This document shows, in pieces, positions 10,662-18,609 of a DNA stretch of 64,000 nt. The notes below the pieces were generated by a model. That model was not told the DNA's origin. It did no database searches and saw only the letters and a program-made list of their open reading frames with translations. Both the position numbers and the translations under genes were made by a program. The stretch spans positions 124,001-188,000 of the forward strand of contig JBEBFY010000001.1 in the NCBI GenBank assembly GCA_040081715.1, in the 5' to 3' direction. Source of the stretch: CANKJK01 sp040081715. Its GTDB lineage: Bacteria; Acidobacteriota; Vicinamibacteria; Vicinamibacterales; UBA2999. How positions within the stretch are numbered: the stretch's first letter is position 1; each line of letters begins with the position of its first letter.

Positions 10662-12161
10662 CTACGAGCGGAAGCGCGTCACGTCGATGCCGTAGAGCTT
10701 CACCTTGTAGCGGATGATGCGCTCCGTGGACTGGAGCAGTTGCGCCGCCTTGGCCCGGTTGCCCCGCGTGGTCTTGAGCGCGTCCTGAATCAGATCCTTC
10801 TCGAACGACCCGACGGTGTCGGCCAGCGGCAGGCTCGACACCGTGCCGGTGGACTCCGCCGTCTGGAGTGTCGGCGGCAGATGGTGCCCGTGAATCACAT
10901 TGCCGTCGCACACCAGCACGGCGCGCTCGATCGTGTTCTCCAGCTCGCGGACGTTGCCCGGCCAGTGATAGCTCATCAGCATGTCGATGGCTGGAGTCGA
11001 GATCCGCCGGATCTGCTTGCCGTGCTCCGATGAGTACTTCTCCAGGAAGTGCTCGGCGATGAGCGTGATGTCCGTCTTCCGCTCCCGGAGCGGCGGCACG
11101 AAGATGGTGAACACGTTCAGGCGGTAGTGCAGGTCAGCACGGAACGTGCCCGCGGTAATGGCATCCTCGAGCGACTTGTGGGTGGCGGCAATGAGGCGGA
11201 CGTTCGACTTGATCGACTCGGTGCCACCCAGCCGTTCGTACTCGCGCTCCTGCAGCACGCGCAGGAGCTTCACCTGCGTCGCCAGGTTGATGTCGCCGAT
11301 CTCATCGAGGAAGAGCGTGCCGCCTTCGGCCAATTCGAAGCGCCCCTTCTTGCGGGCCTCGGCGCCGGTGAACGCGCCTTTCTCGTAGCCAAACAGCTCC
11401 GACTCGATCAGGGTGTCCGGCAGCGCGCCGCAGCTGACCTTGACGAACGGCTTCCGCGCACGCTGCGAGTTGTAGTGGATCGCGTGCGCGATGAGCTCCT
11501 TGCCCGTGCCGGACTCGCCACGAATGAGCACGGTGGTGTTCGCGCGGGCCACCTGCGAGATCTGCTCGAAGACCTGCCGCATCGGGCCACCGTTGCCGAT
11601 GATGTGGGAGTAGTCGTACTTCTCCTTCAGCTCTTCCCGCAGGTGCAGGTTCTCGTCGCGCAGGCGCTGGCGCTCGGAATCGACCAGCCGCTCCACTTTC
11701 AGGGCCTGCGCGATCATCGACGCCACCACGCGGTACCGCTCGAGTACGGCGTCGTACTCGCGGTCCTTCTGGGGGGCGAGCTCCACTTCGATGGCACCCA
11801 GGCTCTTGCGGCCGATCAGGATCGGTACGCAGAAGAAGCTCCGGTCCGGTCCGGACTTGCCCGGCTTGCCGAACAGTGGCTCCTGCGACGTGTGCGGGAC
11901 GACCATCGGCCGGCCGCTCTCCACTACCGTGTGCACCATCGGCATCGTGCCGCCGGACGCGCCCCAGACCACTTCTGTCCTGAGCTGCCCCGTCGTGGCG
12001 TCAGCGACGATGATCGCGCCCCGGATCACGCCGTCAGCGCGCTGCAGAATCTCAAGCGCCCGCTCGAGTGCGGGCCGCAGTTTGCCGCTGGTTGTGAGTG
12101 CCTGGTTCAGCTCCAGCAGGATGCCGAAGGACCGCGTGACCGGTGAGAGGCGATCGGGCAT
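10662..12161 (-). CDS. Sigma-54-dependent transcriptional activator, GAF-AAA-Fis
   Basis: Bacterial enhancer-binding protein of 499 residues that remodels the sigma-54 RNA polymerase closed complex. It has a GAF sensor domain (about 20-155), a coiled linker (155-185), an AAA+ domain with Walker A GESGTGKE (215-222), the sigma-54 loop GAFTGA (262-267) and Walker B TLFLDEIGD, then a Fis-type helix-turn-helix (last 45 residues, ALKTTRGNRAKAAQLLQ). There is no receiver domain, so a small ligand or redox signal is likelier than a kinase; this is family knowledge and inference. TATCAT at 12174-12179 lies 12 bases before its ATG with no Shine-Dalgarno. It is divergent from the EF-G paralogue. The pilin promoter is a possible target. 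Confidence 0.93.
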   Translation of the reverse strand: MPDRLSPVTRSFGILLELNQALTTSGKLRPALERALEILQRADGVIRGAIIVADATTGQLRTEVVWGASGGTMPMVHTVVESGRPMVVPHTSQEPLFGKPGKSGPDRSFFCVPILIGRKSLGAIEVELAPQKDREYDAVLERYRVVASMIAQALKVERLVDSERQRLRDENLHLREELKEKYDYSHIIGNGGPMRQVFEQISQVARANTTVLIRGESGTGKELIAHAIHYNSQRARKPFVKVSCGALPDTLIESELFGYEKGAFTGAEARKKGRFELAEGGTLFLDEIGDINLATQVKLLRVLQEREYERLGGTESIKSNVRLIAATHKSLEDAITAGTFRADLHYRLNVFTIFVPPLRERKTDITLIAEHFLEKYSSEHGKQIRRISTPAIDMLMSYHWPGNVRELENTIERAVLVCDGNVIHGHHLPPTLQTAESTGTVSSLPLADTVGSFEKDLIQDALKTTRGNRAKAAQLLQSTERIIRYKVKLYGIDVTRFRS

Positions 12162-12199
12162 GTGTATGTAGTGATGATACTCAACTCATCCGCTGCGCC

Positions 12200-12228
12200 T
12201 TGCGGGGCGTGCGCCCCATGACTATGAT
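12200..12228 (+). promoter_or_regulatory. Sigma-70-type promoter for the EF-G paralogue, with inverted repeat in spacer
   Basis: TTGCGG (12200-12205), a 17-base spacer and TATGAT (12223-12228) form a good housekeeping promoter. The spacer holds a perfect inverted repeat GGGGC-GTGC-GCCCC (12204-12217), which could be an operator. AGGAGG at 12265-12270 is an ideal ribosome binding site for the ATG at 12279. Confidence 0.6.
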
Positions 12229-12278
12229 GCCGGCGATCCGAGAACCCACGGCGTTCCCGAACTCAGGAGGGACATCTC

Positions 12279-14381
12279 ATGCAGGTGTACGAGGCTGCCA
12301 GCATCCGTAATGTGGCCGTTGTCGGCCACGGAGGGTGCGGAAAGACGCAGCTCATTTCAGCGCTGCTCTTCGCCGCGGGCGCGGTGAACCGGCTCGGACG
12401 GGTGGATGATGGCACGACGGTCACCGACTTCGACGACGAGTCCATCGCACGCCGGCACACGCTGGCTTCCGCGCTGGCCCACGCCGAGTGGCGGGGGCTC
12501 AAGCTCAACTTCATCGACACCCCGGGCTTCGCCAACTTCCTGACCGACGCGCGCTCGGCGCTCCGCGTTGTGGAGGCGGCCATCGTGGCCGTGGACGGCG
12601 TGGCGGGCGTGGAGGTGCAGACGGAGAAGCTGTGGAACGAAGCCGCGGCACTTGGGCTTCCCCGCATCGTCGCCCTGAACCGGATGGACCGGGACCGTTC
12701 CAGCCTGCCCCGCACCCTCGAGGCCCTCCAGAGCCACCTGGACCGCGCCATCGTACCGGTGCAGTTGCCGGTCGGCGAGGACAAGGGCTTCTCGGGCGTC
12801 GTCGATCTGATTGCCATGAGAGCCTTCACCTTCGCGCCCGGCTCCACCGCGGTGATGCAGGAGGGCGAGGTGCCCGCAGGCATGGCCGCCGAGGCCGCCG
12901 TCGCCCGTGAGCGCCTGATCGAGATGGTCGCAGAGGCTGACGAGGCGCTGATGGAGCGTTTCTTCGCGGAGGGGACCCTCACGCAGGCGGAGCTGAGGGA
13001 CGGCCTCCGGAAGGCCGTGGTGGCAGGCCGCATCTTTCCGCTCGTGTGCACGTCCGGATCGGCCGCGATGGGGTTTCAGCCGCTCCTGGATCTCGTCGCT
13101 GCGGTGGTGCCGTCGCCAGCCGAGCGTCCCCTCCCGGCGCTGGACGCCGCCGGGAACGCCACGACCGTGGCGGCCCTGGATGCGGCCCCATACTCGGCGT
13201 TCGTGTGGAAAACCATCGCCGACCAGTTTGCCGGGCGCATCACGATGCTGCGCGTGGGCTCCGGTGTCCTGACATCCGACACGTCGGTGCATAACGCCAC
13301 GCGCGACAGCTCCGAGCGCCTCGGGCACCTGCTGGTGCTGCAGGGCAAGACGCAGACCCATGTGCCGGCGCTGCACGCCGGGGATCTGGGCGCCGTGGCG
13401 AAGCTGAAGGAGACGACGACCAACGACACGCTTGCCGAGAAGGCCACGCCGATCCGCTTCGCGCCGATCGCCTTTCCCGAGGCCGTACTGGCGTACGCCA
13501 TCGAGCCGAAGAGCCGCGGCGACGAGGACAAAATCAGCACCTCCATGCACCGGCTGCAGGAGGAGGACCCGACCATCAGCTACACCCGGGATGCGCAGAC
13601 GCACGAACTGCTGCTGGCCGGGCAGGGCCAACTGCATATCGAAGTCACCGTCGCCAAGCTCCGCCGCCGCTTCGGCGTGGAGGTCATGCTGAAGCCCCCG
13701 CGGATTCCCTACCGGGAGACGATCACGGCGGCCACCGAAGCGCACGGCCGGCACAGGAAGCAGTCCGGCGGCCACGGGCAGTTCGGCGACTGCAAGATCA
13801 AGGTGGAGCCGCTGCCTCGCGGGTCCGACTTCGAATTCGTCATCGACATCTTCGGCGGGTCTATCCCGCGGCAGTTCATTCCCGCCATCGAGAAGGGCAT
13901 CCAGGACGCCCGCACCCGCGGCTATCTGGCCGGGTACCCGATGGTGGACTTTCGCGCCACCGTGTTCGACGGCTCCTTCCACGCCGTGGACTCCAACGAA
14001 CTCTCCTTCAAGATGGCGGGTTCGCTGGCCTTCAAGGATGCGATGACCCGGGCGCGGCCCACCCTCCTCGAGCCGGTGATGCACGTGGAGGTGTATGCAC
14101 CCAACGACTTCGCAGGCGACCTCATGGGCGACCTCAACGGGCGCCGCGGCCACATAGACGGGATGGAGACGCGCGGGTCGACGACCGTGATCAAGGCGCG
14201 GGTGCCGATGTCCGAAATGCTGACCTACGAGCAGCACCTGACGTCGGCCACCGGCGGCCGCGGCAGCTACCACATGGAGTACTCGCACTACGCCGAAGTG
14301 CCCCACGCGCTGCAGACGAAAATCATCGCCCACGCGAAGGCCGAGCGCGGACACGGGCAGGCAGTGGAGGAGGAGGACTGA
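12279..14381 (+). CDS. Elongation factor G-like GTPase (EF-G paralogue)
   Basis: Translational GTPase of 700 residues, a second EF-G besides fusA at 32264. It has P-loop GHGGCGKT (16-23), G3 DTPGF (80-84) and G4 NRMD (134-137), then domains II to V in EF-G order (GQGQLHIEV in domain III; SGGHGQFGDCKI in domain IV; an SEMLTYEQHLTSATGGRGSY C-terminal segment). The switch I RGITI motif of true EF-G is absent (ESIARRHTLASAL in its place), as in EF-G-2-type proteins. A role outside normal elongation is likely, such as recycling, stress or a GTPase-altered function; this is inference. It has a strong promoter and ribosome binding site and lies 54 bases before a toxin-antitoxin pair. Confidence 0.9.
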   Translation: MQVYEAASIRNVAVVGHGGCGKTQLISALLFAAGAVNRLGRVDDGTTVTDFDDESIARRHTLASALAHAEWRGLKLNFIDTPGFANFLTDARSALRVVEAAIVAVDGVAGVEVQTEKLWNEAAALGLPRIVALNRMDRDRSSLPRTLEALQSHLDRAIVPVQLPVGEDKGFSGVVDLIAMRAFTFAPGSTAVMQEGEVPAGMAAEAAVARERLIEMVAEADEALMERFFAEGTLTQAELRDGLRKAVVAGRIFPLVCTSGSAAMGFQPLLDLVAAVVPSPAERPLPALDAAGNATTVAALDAAPYSAFVWKTIADQFAGRITMLRVGSGVLTSDTSVHNATRDSSERLGHLLVLQGKTQTHVPALHAGDLGAVAKLKETTTNDTLAEKATPIRFAPIAFPEAVLAYAIEPKSRGDEDKISTSMHRLQEEDPTISYTRDAQTHELLLAGQGQLHIEVTVAKLRRRFGVEVMLKPPRIPYRETITAATEAHGRHRKQSGGHGQFGDCKIKVEPLPRGSDFEFVIDIFGGSIPRQFIPAIEKGIQDARTRGYLAGYPMVDFRATVFDGSFHAVDSNELSFKMAGSLAFKDAMTRARPTLLEPVMHVEVYAPNDFAGDLMGDLNGRRGHIDGMETRGSTTVIKARVPMSEMLTYEQHLTSATGGRGSYHMEYSHYAEVPHALQTKIIAHAKAERGHGQAVEEED

Positions 14382-14410
14382 CGGGGGCCTGCTCGCTACG
14401 GTAACGTATC

Positions 14411-14438
14411 CATGGACGTATGCTAGCATACGTCCATG
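14411..14438 (+). promoter_or_regulatory. 28-bp perfect palindrome overlapping the antitoxin start codon (probable autoregulatory operator)
   Basis: CATGGACGTATGCT followed by its exact reverse complement spans 14411-14438, and its last three bases are the antitoxin ATG. Ribbon-helix-helix antitoxins bind palindromes over their own promoters. A -10-like TAGCAT (14424-14429) lies six bases before the ATG and inside the palindrome. Bound protein would therefore cover the -10 box, the likely start site and the start codon together. No Shine-Dalgarno is visible. Confidence 0.7.
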
Positions 14439-14735
14439 AAACGCACGACGGTTTTCGTCCCGGAGCAGGTCGAGCAGGATCTGCATCACTACGCCAGGCA
14501 GGACAACCGGCCAACGGCATCACTCGTCAGGGAAGCCCTGGAGGAGTACGTCGCGCGACGGCGGCAGCCGCCTTCGCTGCCCTCGTTCGCGGCCCAGTTC
14601 GCCAGCGGCCATGCCGGCACGGCGGAGGACACCGACGCGATCCTGTTCAAGGCGCTCTCCCCTCATGGCGATCAATTGAAGCGGAAGGCAACGGCTCGCA
14701 CCAGGGCGACCACAGCCACGAAGAGCCGTCGCTGA
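14436..14735 (+). CDS. Ribbon-helix-helix (CopG/Arc-type) antitoxin
   Basis: DNA-binding antitoxin of 99 residues. The N-terminal 45 residues form a beta strand (KRTTVFVPEQVEQDL) and two helices (ASLVREALEEYVARRR), the standard RHH fold. The C-terminal half is the presumed toxin-binding tail, ending in a basic Thr/Lys/Arg-rich stretch (KATARTRATTATKSRR). The start codon lies within a 28-bp palindrome, its likely operator. The stop overlaps the toxin start by one base (TGATG), a typical type II module arrangement. It neutralises the PIN-domain toxin encoded next (inferred from pairing). Confidence 0.88.
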   Translation: MKRTTVFVPEQVEQDLHHYARQDNRPTASLVREALEEYVARRRQPPSLPSFAAQFASGHAGTAEDTDAILFKALSPHGDQLKRKATARTRATTATKSRR

Positions 14736-15142
14736 TGGCCCTCTTGGTCGATACGGGATTCCTGTACGCCCTCGCTGACCGGAGCGACGCCTGGCACGGC
14801 CGTGTCGTGGACTATCTGGCCGGCCACCGCCAGACCCTGCTCGCCCCAGTCACCATCGTGCCGGAGGTGACGTACCTGCTGCGCGAGCGGCTCGGATCAC
14901 GCGCGGAGCTGGGCTTCGTCCGGTCGCTCGCACACCATGAAGTCGCCGTTGAGGATCTGAAACGGGCCGACTGGTCGCGGATTGAGGACATCCTCGAACA
15001 GCACGACGCGATGGGATTTGTGGACGCCAGTATCGTGGCAGTGGCCGAACGCCTGAAGGCGCGCGAACTGGCCACGACTGATCGCCGGCACTTCTCCACA
15101 TTCAGGCCCGCGCACGTGCCGCGGTTCGAGCTGGTCCCCTGA
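14735..15142 (+). CDS. vapC: PIN-domain ribonuclease toxin (VapC family)
   Basis: Toxin of 135 residues of a type II pair; VapC proteins cut tRNA or rRNA with Mg2+. The four PIN acidic residues are visible: D6 (LLVDTGFL), E44 (PEVTYLL), D97 (GFVDASI) and D116 (ATTDRRHF). Length is normal. It is one-base coupled to the antitoxin. It ends eight bases before the terminator hairpin of the convergent ribosomal operon. The RNA target cannot be told from sequence. Confidence 0.9.
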   Translation: MALLVDTGFLYALADRSDAWHGRVVDYLAGHRQTLLAPVTIVPEVTYLLRERLGSRAELGFVRSLAHHEVAVEDLKRADWSRIEDILEQHDAMGFVDASIVAVAERLKARELATTDRRHFSTFRPAHVPRFELVP

Positions 15143-15149
15143 AACGAAA

Positions 15150-15179
15150 AAGGCCCTGAGCGCGAACGCCCAGGGCCTT
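15150..15179 (-). terminator. Rho-independent terminator of the str-S10-spc-alpha operon
   Basis: AAGGCCCTG (15150-15158) pairs perfectly with CAGGGCCTT (15171-15179), with an inner GCG/CGC around a CGAA loop. On the minus strand the stem is followed by a run of T (complement of A at 15147-15151). On the plus strand there is no T-tract after it, so it serves the minus-strand operon. Confidence 0.88.
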
Positions 15180-15181
15180 CC

Positions 15182-15213
15182 GAATGCTTGAGGCATTCCG
15201 GCGCGCACGCCGG
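15182..15213 (-). other. Two further stem-loops between rplQ and the terminator
   Basis: GAATGC-TTGAG-GCATTC (15182-15198) and CCGGCG-CGCA-CGCCGG (15198-15213) are perfect 6-bp hairpins. They stand in tandem between the rplQ stop (15221) and the terminator stem. They may protect the 3' end from exonucleases; that is inference. Confidence 0.5.
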
Positions 15214-15220
15214 ACGCTGC

Positions 15221-15817
15221 CTACGCTCCGCCAGCCTTGCGCGGCGTCGTGACCTTGCGGGCACCACGCGACTGGCCACCGGCTTTGGTCTTGCCAGGCA
15301 CGCTGGCCTGGTTGCCCCGGACGCGGTTCGCCGTGGCACGCAGACGGTCGCCGAGCCCCTTCTTCGGCTTCGACGCCTCGTCACCCTCTGCGGCTGCGGC
15401 GTCGGCCTCGGCCTTATGGGCCTTCGGATCGAATTCGCTCCCGACCAGCTCGATGAGCGCGGTGTCGGCGCCGTCGCCACGGCGGAACCCGGTCTTCAGG
15501 ATCCGCGTGTAGCCACCGGGCCGCTCCGCGAACCGCGGGGCGAGCGAGTCGAACAGCTTCGAGACCACGTCCCGATCCTGCAGGTCCTTCAGTACCAGAC
15601 GCCGGGCGTTCAGCACCTTGCTGTCGGCGGCGCCCGCTGCCACGCCGCGCTTGGCGACGGTGATCAGCTTCTCCACGAAGGGCCGCAGTTCCTTGGCCTT
15701 CGGAAGCGTGGTTTCGATGTGCTCGTGGCGCAGCAGAGCGGTGGCCAGATTGCGCAGCAGCGCCAGTCTGTGCTCCGTAACGCGTCCGAGCTTGCGGTGT
15801 GCGACGTTGTGTCTCAT
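15221..15817 (-). CDS. rplQ: 50S ribosomal protein L17 with long C-terminal extension
   Basis: Large-subunit protein near the peptide exit tunnel. The N-terminus MRHNVAHRKLGR and the core to about residue 125 are standard L17. At 198 residues it exceeds the usual 115-130: the last 70 residues are an Ala/Lys/Gly-rich, probably disordered tail (from about SEFDPKAHKAEAD). It is the last gene of the ribosomal operon, 45 bases after rpoA and followed by three hairpins including the terminator. Confidence 0.97.
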   Translation of the reverse strand: MRHNVAHRKLGRVTEHRLALLRNLATALLRHEHIETTLPKAKELRPFVEKLITVAKRGVAAGAADSKVLNARRLVLKDLQDRDVVSKLFDSLAPRFAERPGGYTRILKTGFRRGDGADTALIELVGSEFDPKAHKAEADAAAAEGDEASKPKKGLGDRLRATANRVRGNQASVPGKTKAGGQSRGARKVTTPRKAGGA

Positions 15818-15862
15818 AGCGGTCGTCCGTTCCTGCCGGTGTCCTCGAACCTCGAGTGCCGG

Positions 15863-16822
15863 CTATTCCAGCCGCATCCCGAGGCTGAGGCCCATGCCCT
15901 GGAGGATGTCCTTGATCTCGTTGAGCGACTTCCGGCCGAAGTTCTTCGTCTTCAGCATCTCGGCTTCGCTCTTCTGCACCAGCTCCCGGATGGTCCGGAT
16001 GTTGGCGTTCTTCAGGCAGTTGTAGGAGCGGACCGAGAGCTCGAGCTCCTCGACGCTCTTGTCGAGGTTCTCGTTGCCCGCGCCCGTCCGCGGCGCCTCG
16101 GCCTGCGCGTCGGGGGTCTGTTCCGTTTCGTCAAGGTTGACGAAGATGTTCATGTGGTCGCGCAGCAGGCGTGCGGCAAGCGACACGGCGTCGCGCGGCG
16201 TCACCGAGCCGTTGGTCCACACGTCCACCGTGAGCTTGTCGTAGTCGGTGGTCTGGCCGAGGCGCGCGGCCTCCACCAGGTAGTTCACCTTCTTGACCGG
16301 GGTGTGGACGGAATCGATCGGGATCCAGCCGATGCCGAGGTCCTCGTCGAAGTTCTTGTCCGCGGCGATGTACCCACGGCCACGCTTCATCCGCAGCTCC
16401 ATGTGGAGCTTGCCGCCGGAGGACACCGTGGCGATGTGCGCCTCGGGCTCCAGCACCTCGACGTCCTGATCGAGCTGGATGTCCTTGGCGCGCACGACGC
16501 CGGGCTTGTCCACCTTCACGACCAGCGTCTTGGTCGCATCGGAGTGAATCTTCAGCGGAATCTGCTTGAGGTTCAGGATGATGTCGGTCGCATCCTCGAC
16601 CACGCCCGGGATCGGCGAAAACTCGTGCAGCACGCCGTCGATCTTCACCGCGGTAATGGCCGCGCCCTCAATCGAGGAGAGCAGCACACGCCGCAGCGAG
16701 TTGCCGATCGTGGTGCCGAAGCCGCGCTCGAAGGGCTGGGCGTAGAACCGGCCGAACCGGTCCGTGAGAGTCTCGCGCTCGAACTCGAGGCGCTTGGGAC
16801 GCTGAAAACCTTTCCAGAGCAT
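15863..16822 (-). CDS. rpoA: DNA-directed RNA polymerase subunit alpha
   Basis: Assembly platform of RNA polymerase, 319 residues. The N-terminal dimerisation domain (ERGFGTTIGNSLRRVLLSS near residue 30-50) is joined by a flexible Glu/Ala-rich linker to a C-terminal domain with two helix-hairpin-helix motifs (ELSVRSYNCLKNANI...KNFGRKSLNEIKDIL). The frame is open upstream to 16960, but the start MLWKGFQRPKRLEFE at 16822 is chosen because it matches the family and has AAAGGA nine bases upstream. It is separated from rpsD by 147 bases with strong hairpins. Confidence 0.97.
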   Translation of the reverse strand: MLWKGFQRPKRLEFERETLTDRFGRFYAQPFERGFGTTIGNSLRRVLLSSIEGAAITAVKIDGVLHEFSPIPGVVEDATDIILNLKQIPLKIHSDATKTLVVKVDKPGVVRAKDIQLDQDVEVLEPEAHIATVSSGGKLHMELRMKRGRGYIAADKNFDEDLGIGWIPIDSVHTPVKKVNYLVEAARLGQTTDYDKLTVDVWTNGSVTPRDAVSLAARLLRDHMNIFVNLDETEQTPDAQAEAPRTGAGNENLDKSVEELELSVRSYNCLKNANIRTIRELVQKSEAEMLKTKNFGRKSLNEIKDILQGMGLSLGMRLE

Positions 16823-16893
16823 TGATATTTCCTTTCGCGAACGGGCCGACAGCCTCGGCCTCCAGACCTGCCAGTTGAACCGCCGGCCTCCCG

Positions 16894-16970
16894 CCGCAGG
16901 TCTGCAAGGCTGCGGGCCGACGGATGCGAACCCGGGGCGTACCCCGGGCCGCGCGGGCACACACCCGCGC
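16894..16970 (-). other. Three GC-rich stem-loops in the rpsD-rpoA intergenic gap
   Basis: CCGCAG/CTGCGG (16894-16899 with 16910-16915), CCCGGGG-CGTA-CCCCGGG (16931-16948) and GCGCGGG-CACACA-CCCGCGC (16951-16970) are perfect stems. The last one abuts the rpsD stop codon. None has a T-tract, so they are not ordinary terminators. They could slow polymerase, be cut by RNase, or set rpoA dosage relative to ribosomal proteins (inference). Confidence 0.6.
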
Positions 16971-17596
16971 TACTTCGAATACAACTCGACGATGAGCTGC
17001 TCCTGCACGGGCAGGTTGATCTGCTCACGCGTGGGCACCGAACGGACAGTGGCTGACGCCTCGCCGTCGAACTGGAGCCACTCCGGCACCCCGCGGCCCT
17101 TGACCTCTTCCAGCGCGTGCACCACCGCCGCGCCCTGGCGGCTGGTCTGACGGATGGTCACCACGTCGCCCGGCTTCACCGAGAAGGACGGGATGTCGAC
17201 CTTGCGGCCGTTCACGGTGAGATGGCCATGGCGTACCAGCTGGCGCGCCTGCGCCCGCGACGTCGCGAAGCCGACGCGGTAGGTCACGTTGTCCAAGCGG
17301 CGCTCCAGCAACTGCAGAAGCGTCTCGCCGGTGATACCCCGGGTGCGCTCAGCCGTCTCGAAGTACCGGCGGAACTGGTCCTCGAGCACGCCGTAGGTGC
17401 GCTTCACCTTCTGCTTCTCGCGGAGCTGCACGCCGTAGCCGGCCAGCTTCTGCTTCCGTGCCTTGCCGTGCTGACCGGGCACGAAATTGCGCTTCTCGAT
17501 GCCGCACTTTTCGGTATAGCAGCGCTCGCCCTTCAGGAAGAGCTTCATGCCCTCCCGGCGGCAGAGCCGGCACACAGGTCCGATGTATCTAGCCAT
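16970..17596 (-). CDS. rpsD: 30S ribosomal protein S4 (zinc-binding C+ type)
   Basis: Primary 16S rRNA binding protein and known autogenous regulator of alpha operons in other bacteria. 208 residues. The N-terminus carries four cysteines (C9, C12, C26, C31) of the zinc-binding C+ form, followed by the S4 RNA-binding domain (LDNVTYRVGFATSRAQARQLVRHGHLTVNG). It is 20 bases after rpsK and followed by the hairpin cluster before rpoA. Confidence 0.97.
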   Translation of the reverse strand: MARYIGPVCRLCRREGMKLFLKGERCYTEKCGIEKRNFVPGQHGKARKQKLAGYGVQLREKQKVKRTYGVLEDQFRRYFETAERTRGITGETLLQLLERRLDNVTYRVGFATSRAQARQLVRHGHLTVNGRKVDIPSFSVKPGDVVTIRQTSRQGAAVVHALEEVKGRGVPEWLQFDGEASATVRSVPTREQINLPVQEQLIVELYSK

Positions 17597-17616
17597 TTAA
17601 CTGGTCCTTCTCGAGG

Positions 17617-18054
17617 TTAAACGCGGCGCCGCTTCGACGGCCGGCAACCGTTGTGGGGGATCGGCGTGATGTCGCGAATCGACTTCACCTCGACACCCAC
17701 CGTCTGCAAGGCACGGATCGCGGACTCACGGCCGGAACCGGGGCCCTTTACCCGCACCTCCACCGAGCGAAGCCCATAGGTCTTCGCGGTGTTGGCGGCG
17801 CTGATCGCCGCCTGCGTGGCGGCAAACGGGGTGCCCTTCCGGGACCCCTTGAAGCCGATGCCGCCGGCGCTCGACCACGCGATCACGTGACCTTCCACGT
17901 CGGTGATGGTGATGTGCGTATTGTTGAACGAGGCGTGGATGTGCGCGAGGCCGTGGTGCACCACCCGCTTTTCGCCACGCTTCTTGAAGGTCTTGCGCTT
18001 CTTCGCGCCTTCCTTCTTGTCGGGTCCTGCGCCCGCAGATTCGGTCTTGGCCAT
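17617..18054 (-). CDS. rpsK: 30S ribosomal protein S11
   Basis: Platform protein of the small subunit, 145 residues. The family core is clear (HASFNNTHITITD, SSAGGIGFKGSRKGTPFAAQ-like, PGSGRESAIRAL, DITPIPHNGCRPSKRRRV). There is an extra basic/charged N-terminal stretch of about 25 residues before the usual start, compared with the usual 120-130 total. It lies between rpsM (23-base gap) and rpsD. Confidence 0.97.
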   Translation of the reverse strand: MAKTESAGAGPDKKEGAKKRKTFKKRGEKRVVHHGLAHIHASFNNTHITITDVEGHVIAWSSAGGIGFKGSRKGTPFAATQAAISAANTAKTYGLRSVEVRVKGPGSGRESAIRALQTVGVEVKSIRDITPIPHNGCRPSKRRRV

Positions 18055-18077
18055 GTGTGTCTCAGTTCGTCCTTGCG

Positions 18078-18452
18078 CTACACGGTCTTCTTCTTGGCGA
18101 CGGCGCCCTTCCGCGGGCCCTTGCGCGTGCGCGCATTCGTGCGGGTGCGCTGGCCGTGCATCGGCAGATTGCGCCGGTGCCGCAGCCCGCGATAGCAGCC
18201 AATTTCCATCAGCCGCTTGATGTTCATTGAGATCTCCTTACGGAGGTCACCCTCAATGCCACCCACCTCTTCGAGCACCCGGCTGATCTTCCGGACGTCG
18301 TCCTCGGAGAGGTCCTTGACGCGCAGGTCCGGGCTCACACCCGCCTGTGTCAGGACATCATTCGAGCGCTTCCGGCCGATCCCGTAGATGTACGTGAGGC
18401 CGACCTCCACCCGCTTGGTACGCGGAAGATCGACGCCAGCAATGCGTGCCAT
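18078..18452 (-). CDS. rpsM: 30S ribosomal protein S13
   Basis: Small-subunit head protein contacting L5 and P-site tRNA, 124 residues. Begins MARIAGVDLPRTKRVEVGLTYIYGIG and ends in the basic tail GQRTRTNARTRKGPRKG. Three bases separate it from rpmJ, the usual order rpmJ-rpsM-rpsK-rpsD-rpoA-rplQ. Confidence 0.97.
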   Translation of the reverse strand: MARIAGVDLPRTKRVEVGLTYIYGIGRKRSNDVLTQAGVSPDLRVKDLSEDDVRKISRVLEEVGGIEGDLRKEISMNIKRLMEIGCYRGLRHRRNLPMHGQRTRTNARTRKGPRKGAVAKKKTV

Positions 18453-18455
18453 CGC

Positions 18456-18569
18456 TTACCCCTGCCTCTGCTTGTGCTTTGCATTGGTACAGATGATCCG
18501 CACGACACCACGCCGGCGGACCACCTTGCACTTGGCGCAAATACGCTTCACCGATGCTCGTACTTTCAT
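18456..18569 (-). CDS. rpmJ: 50S ribosomal protein L36 (zinc-ribbon form)
   Basis: Translation from the ATG at 18569 gives a 37-residue protein, MKVRASVKRICAKCKVVRRR and onward, ending NAKHKQRQG. It carries the zinc ligands C11, C14, C27 and H32 of the C+ L36. It sits 40 bases after infA and 3 bases before rpsM. Confidence 0.95.
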   Translation of the reverse strand: MKVRASVKRICAKCKVVRRRGVVRIICTNAKHKQRQG

Positions 18570-18609
18570 AGCCCCGTCATCCTGCCCGGCCCGGCGCCGG
18601 GTCTGGCTC

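Noticed and set aside
12357..14489. 710-codon minus-strand open frame opposite the EF-G-like gene
   Set aside because: It lies over a well-conserved gene in another frame. Its translation is Arg/His/Gly-rich with no family match, as expected from GC-rich codon shadows.
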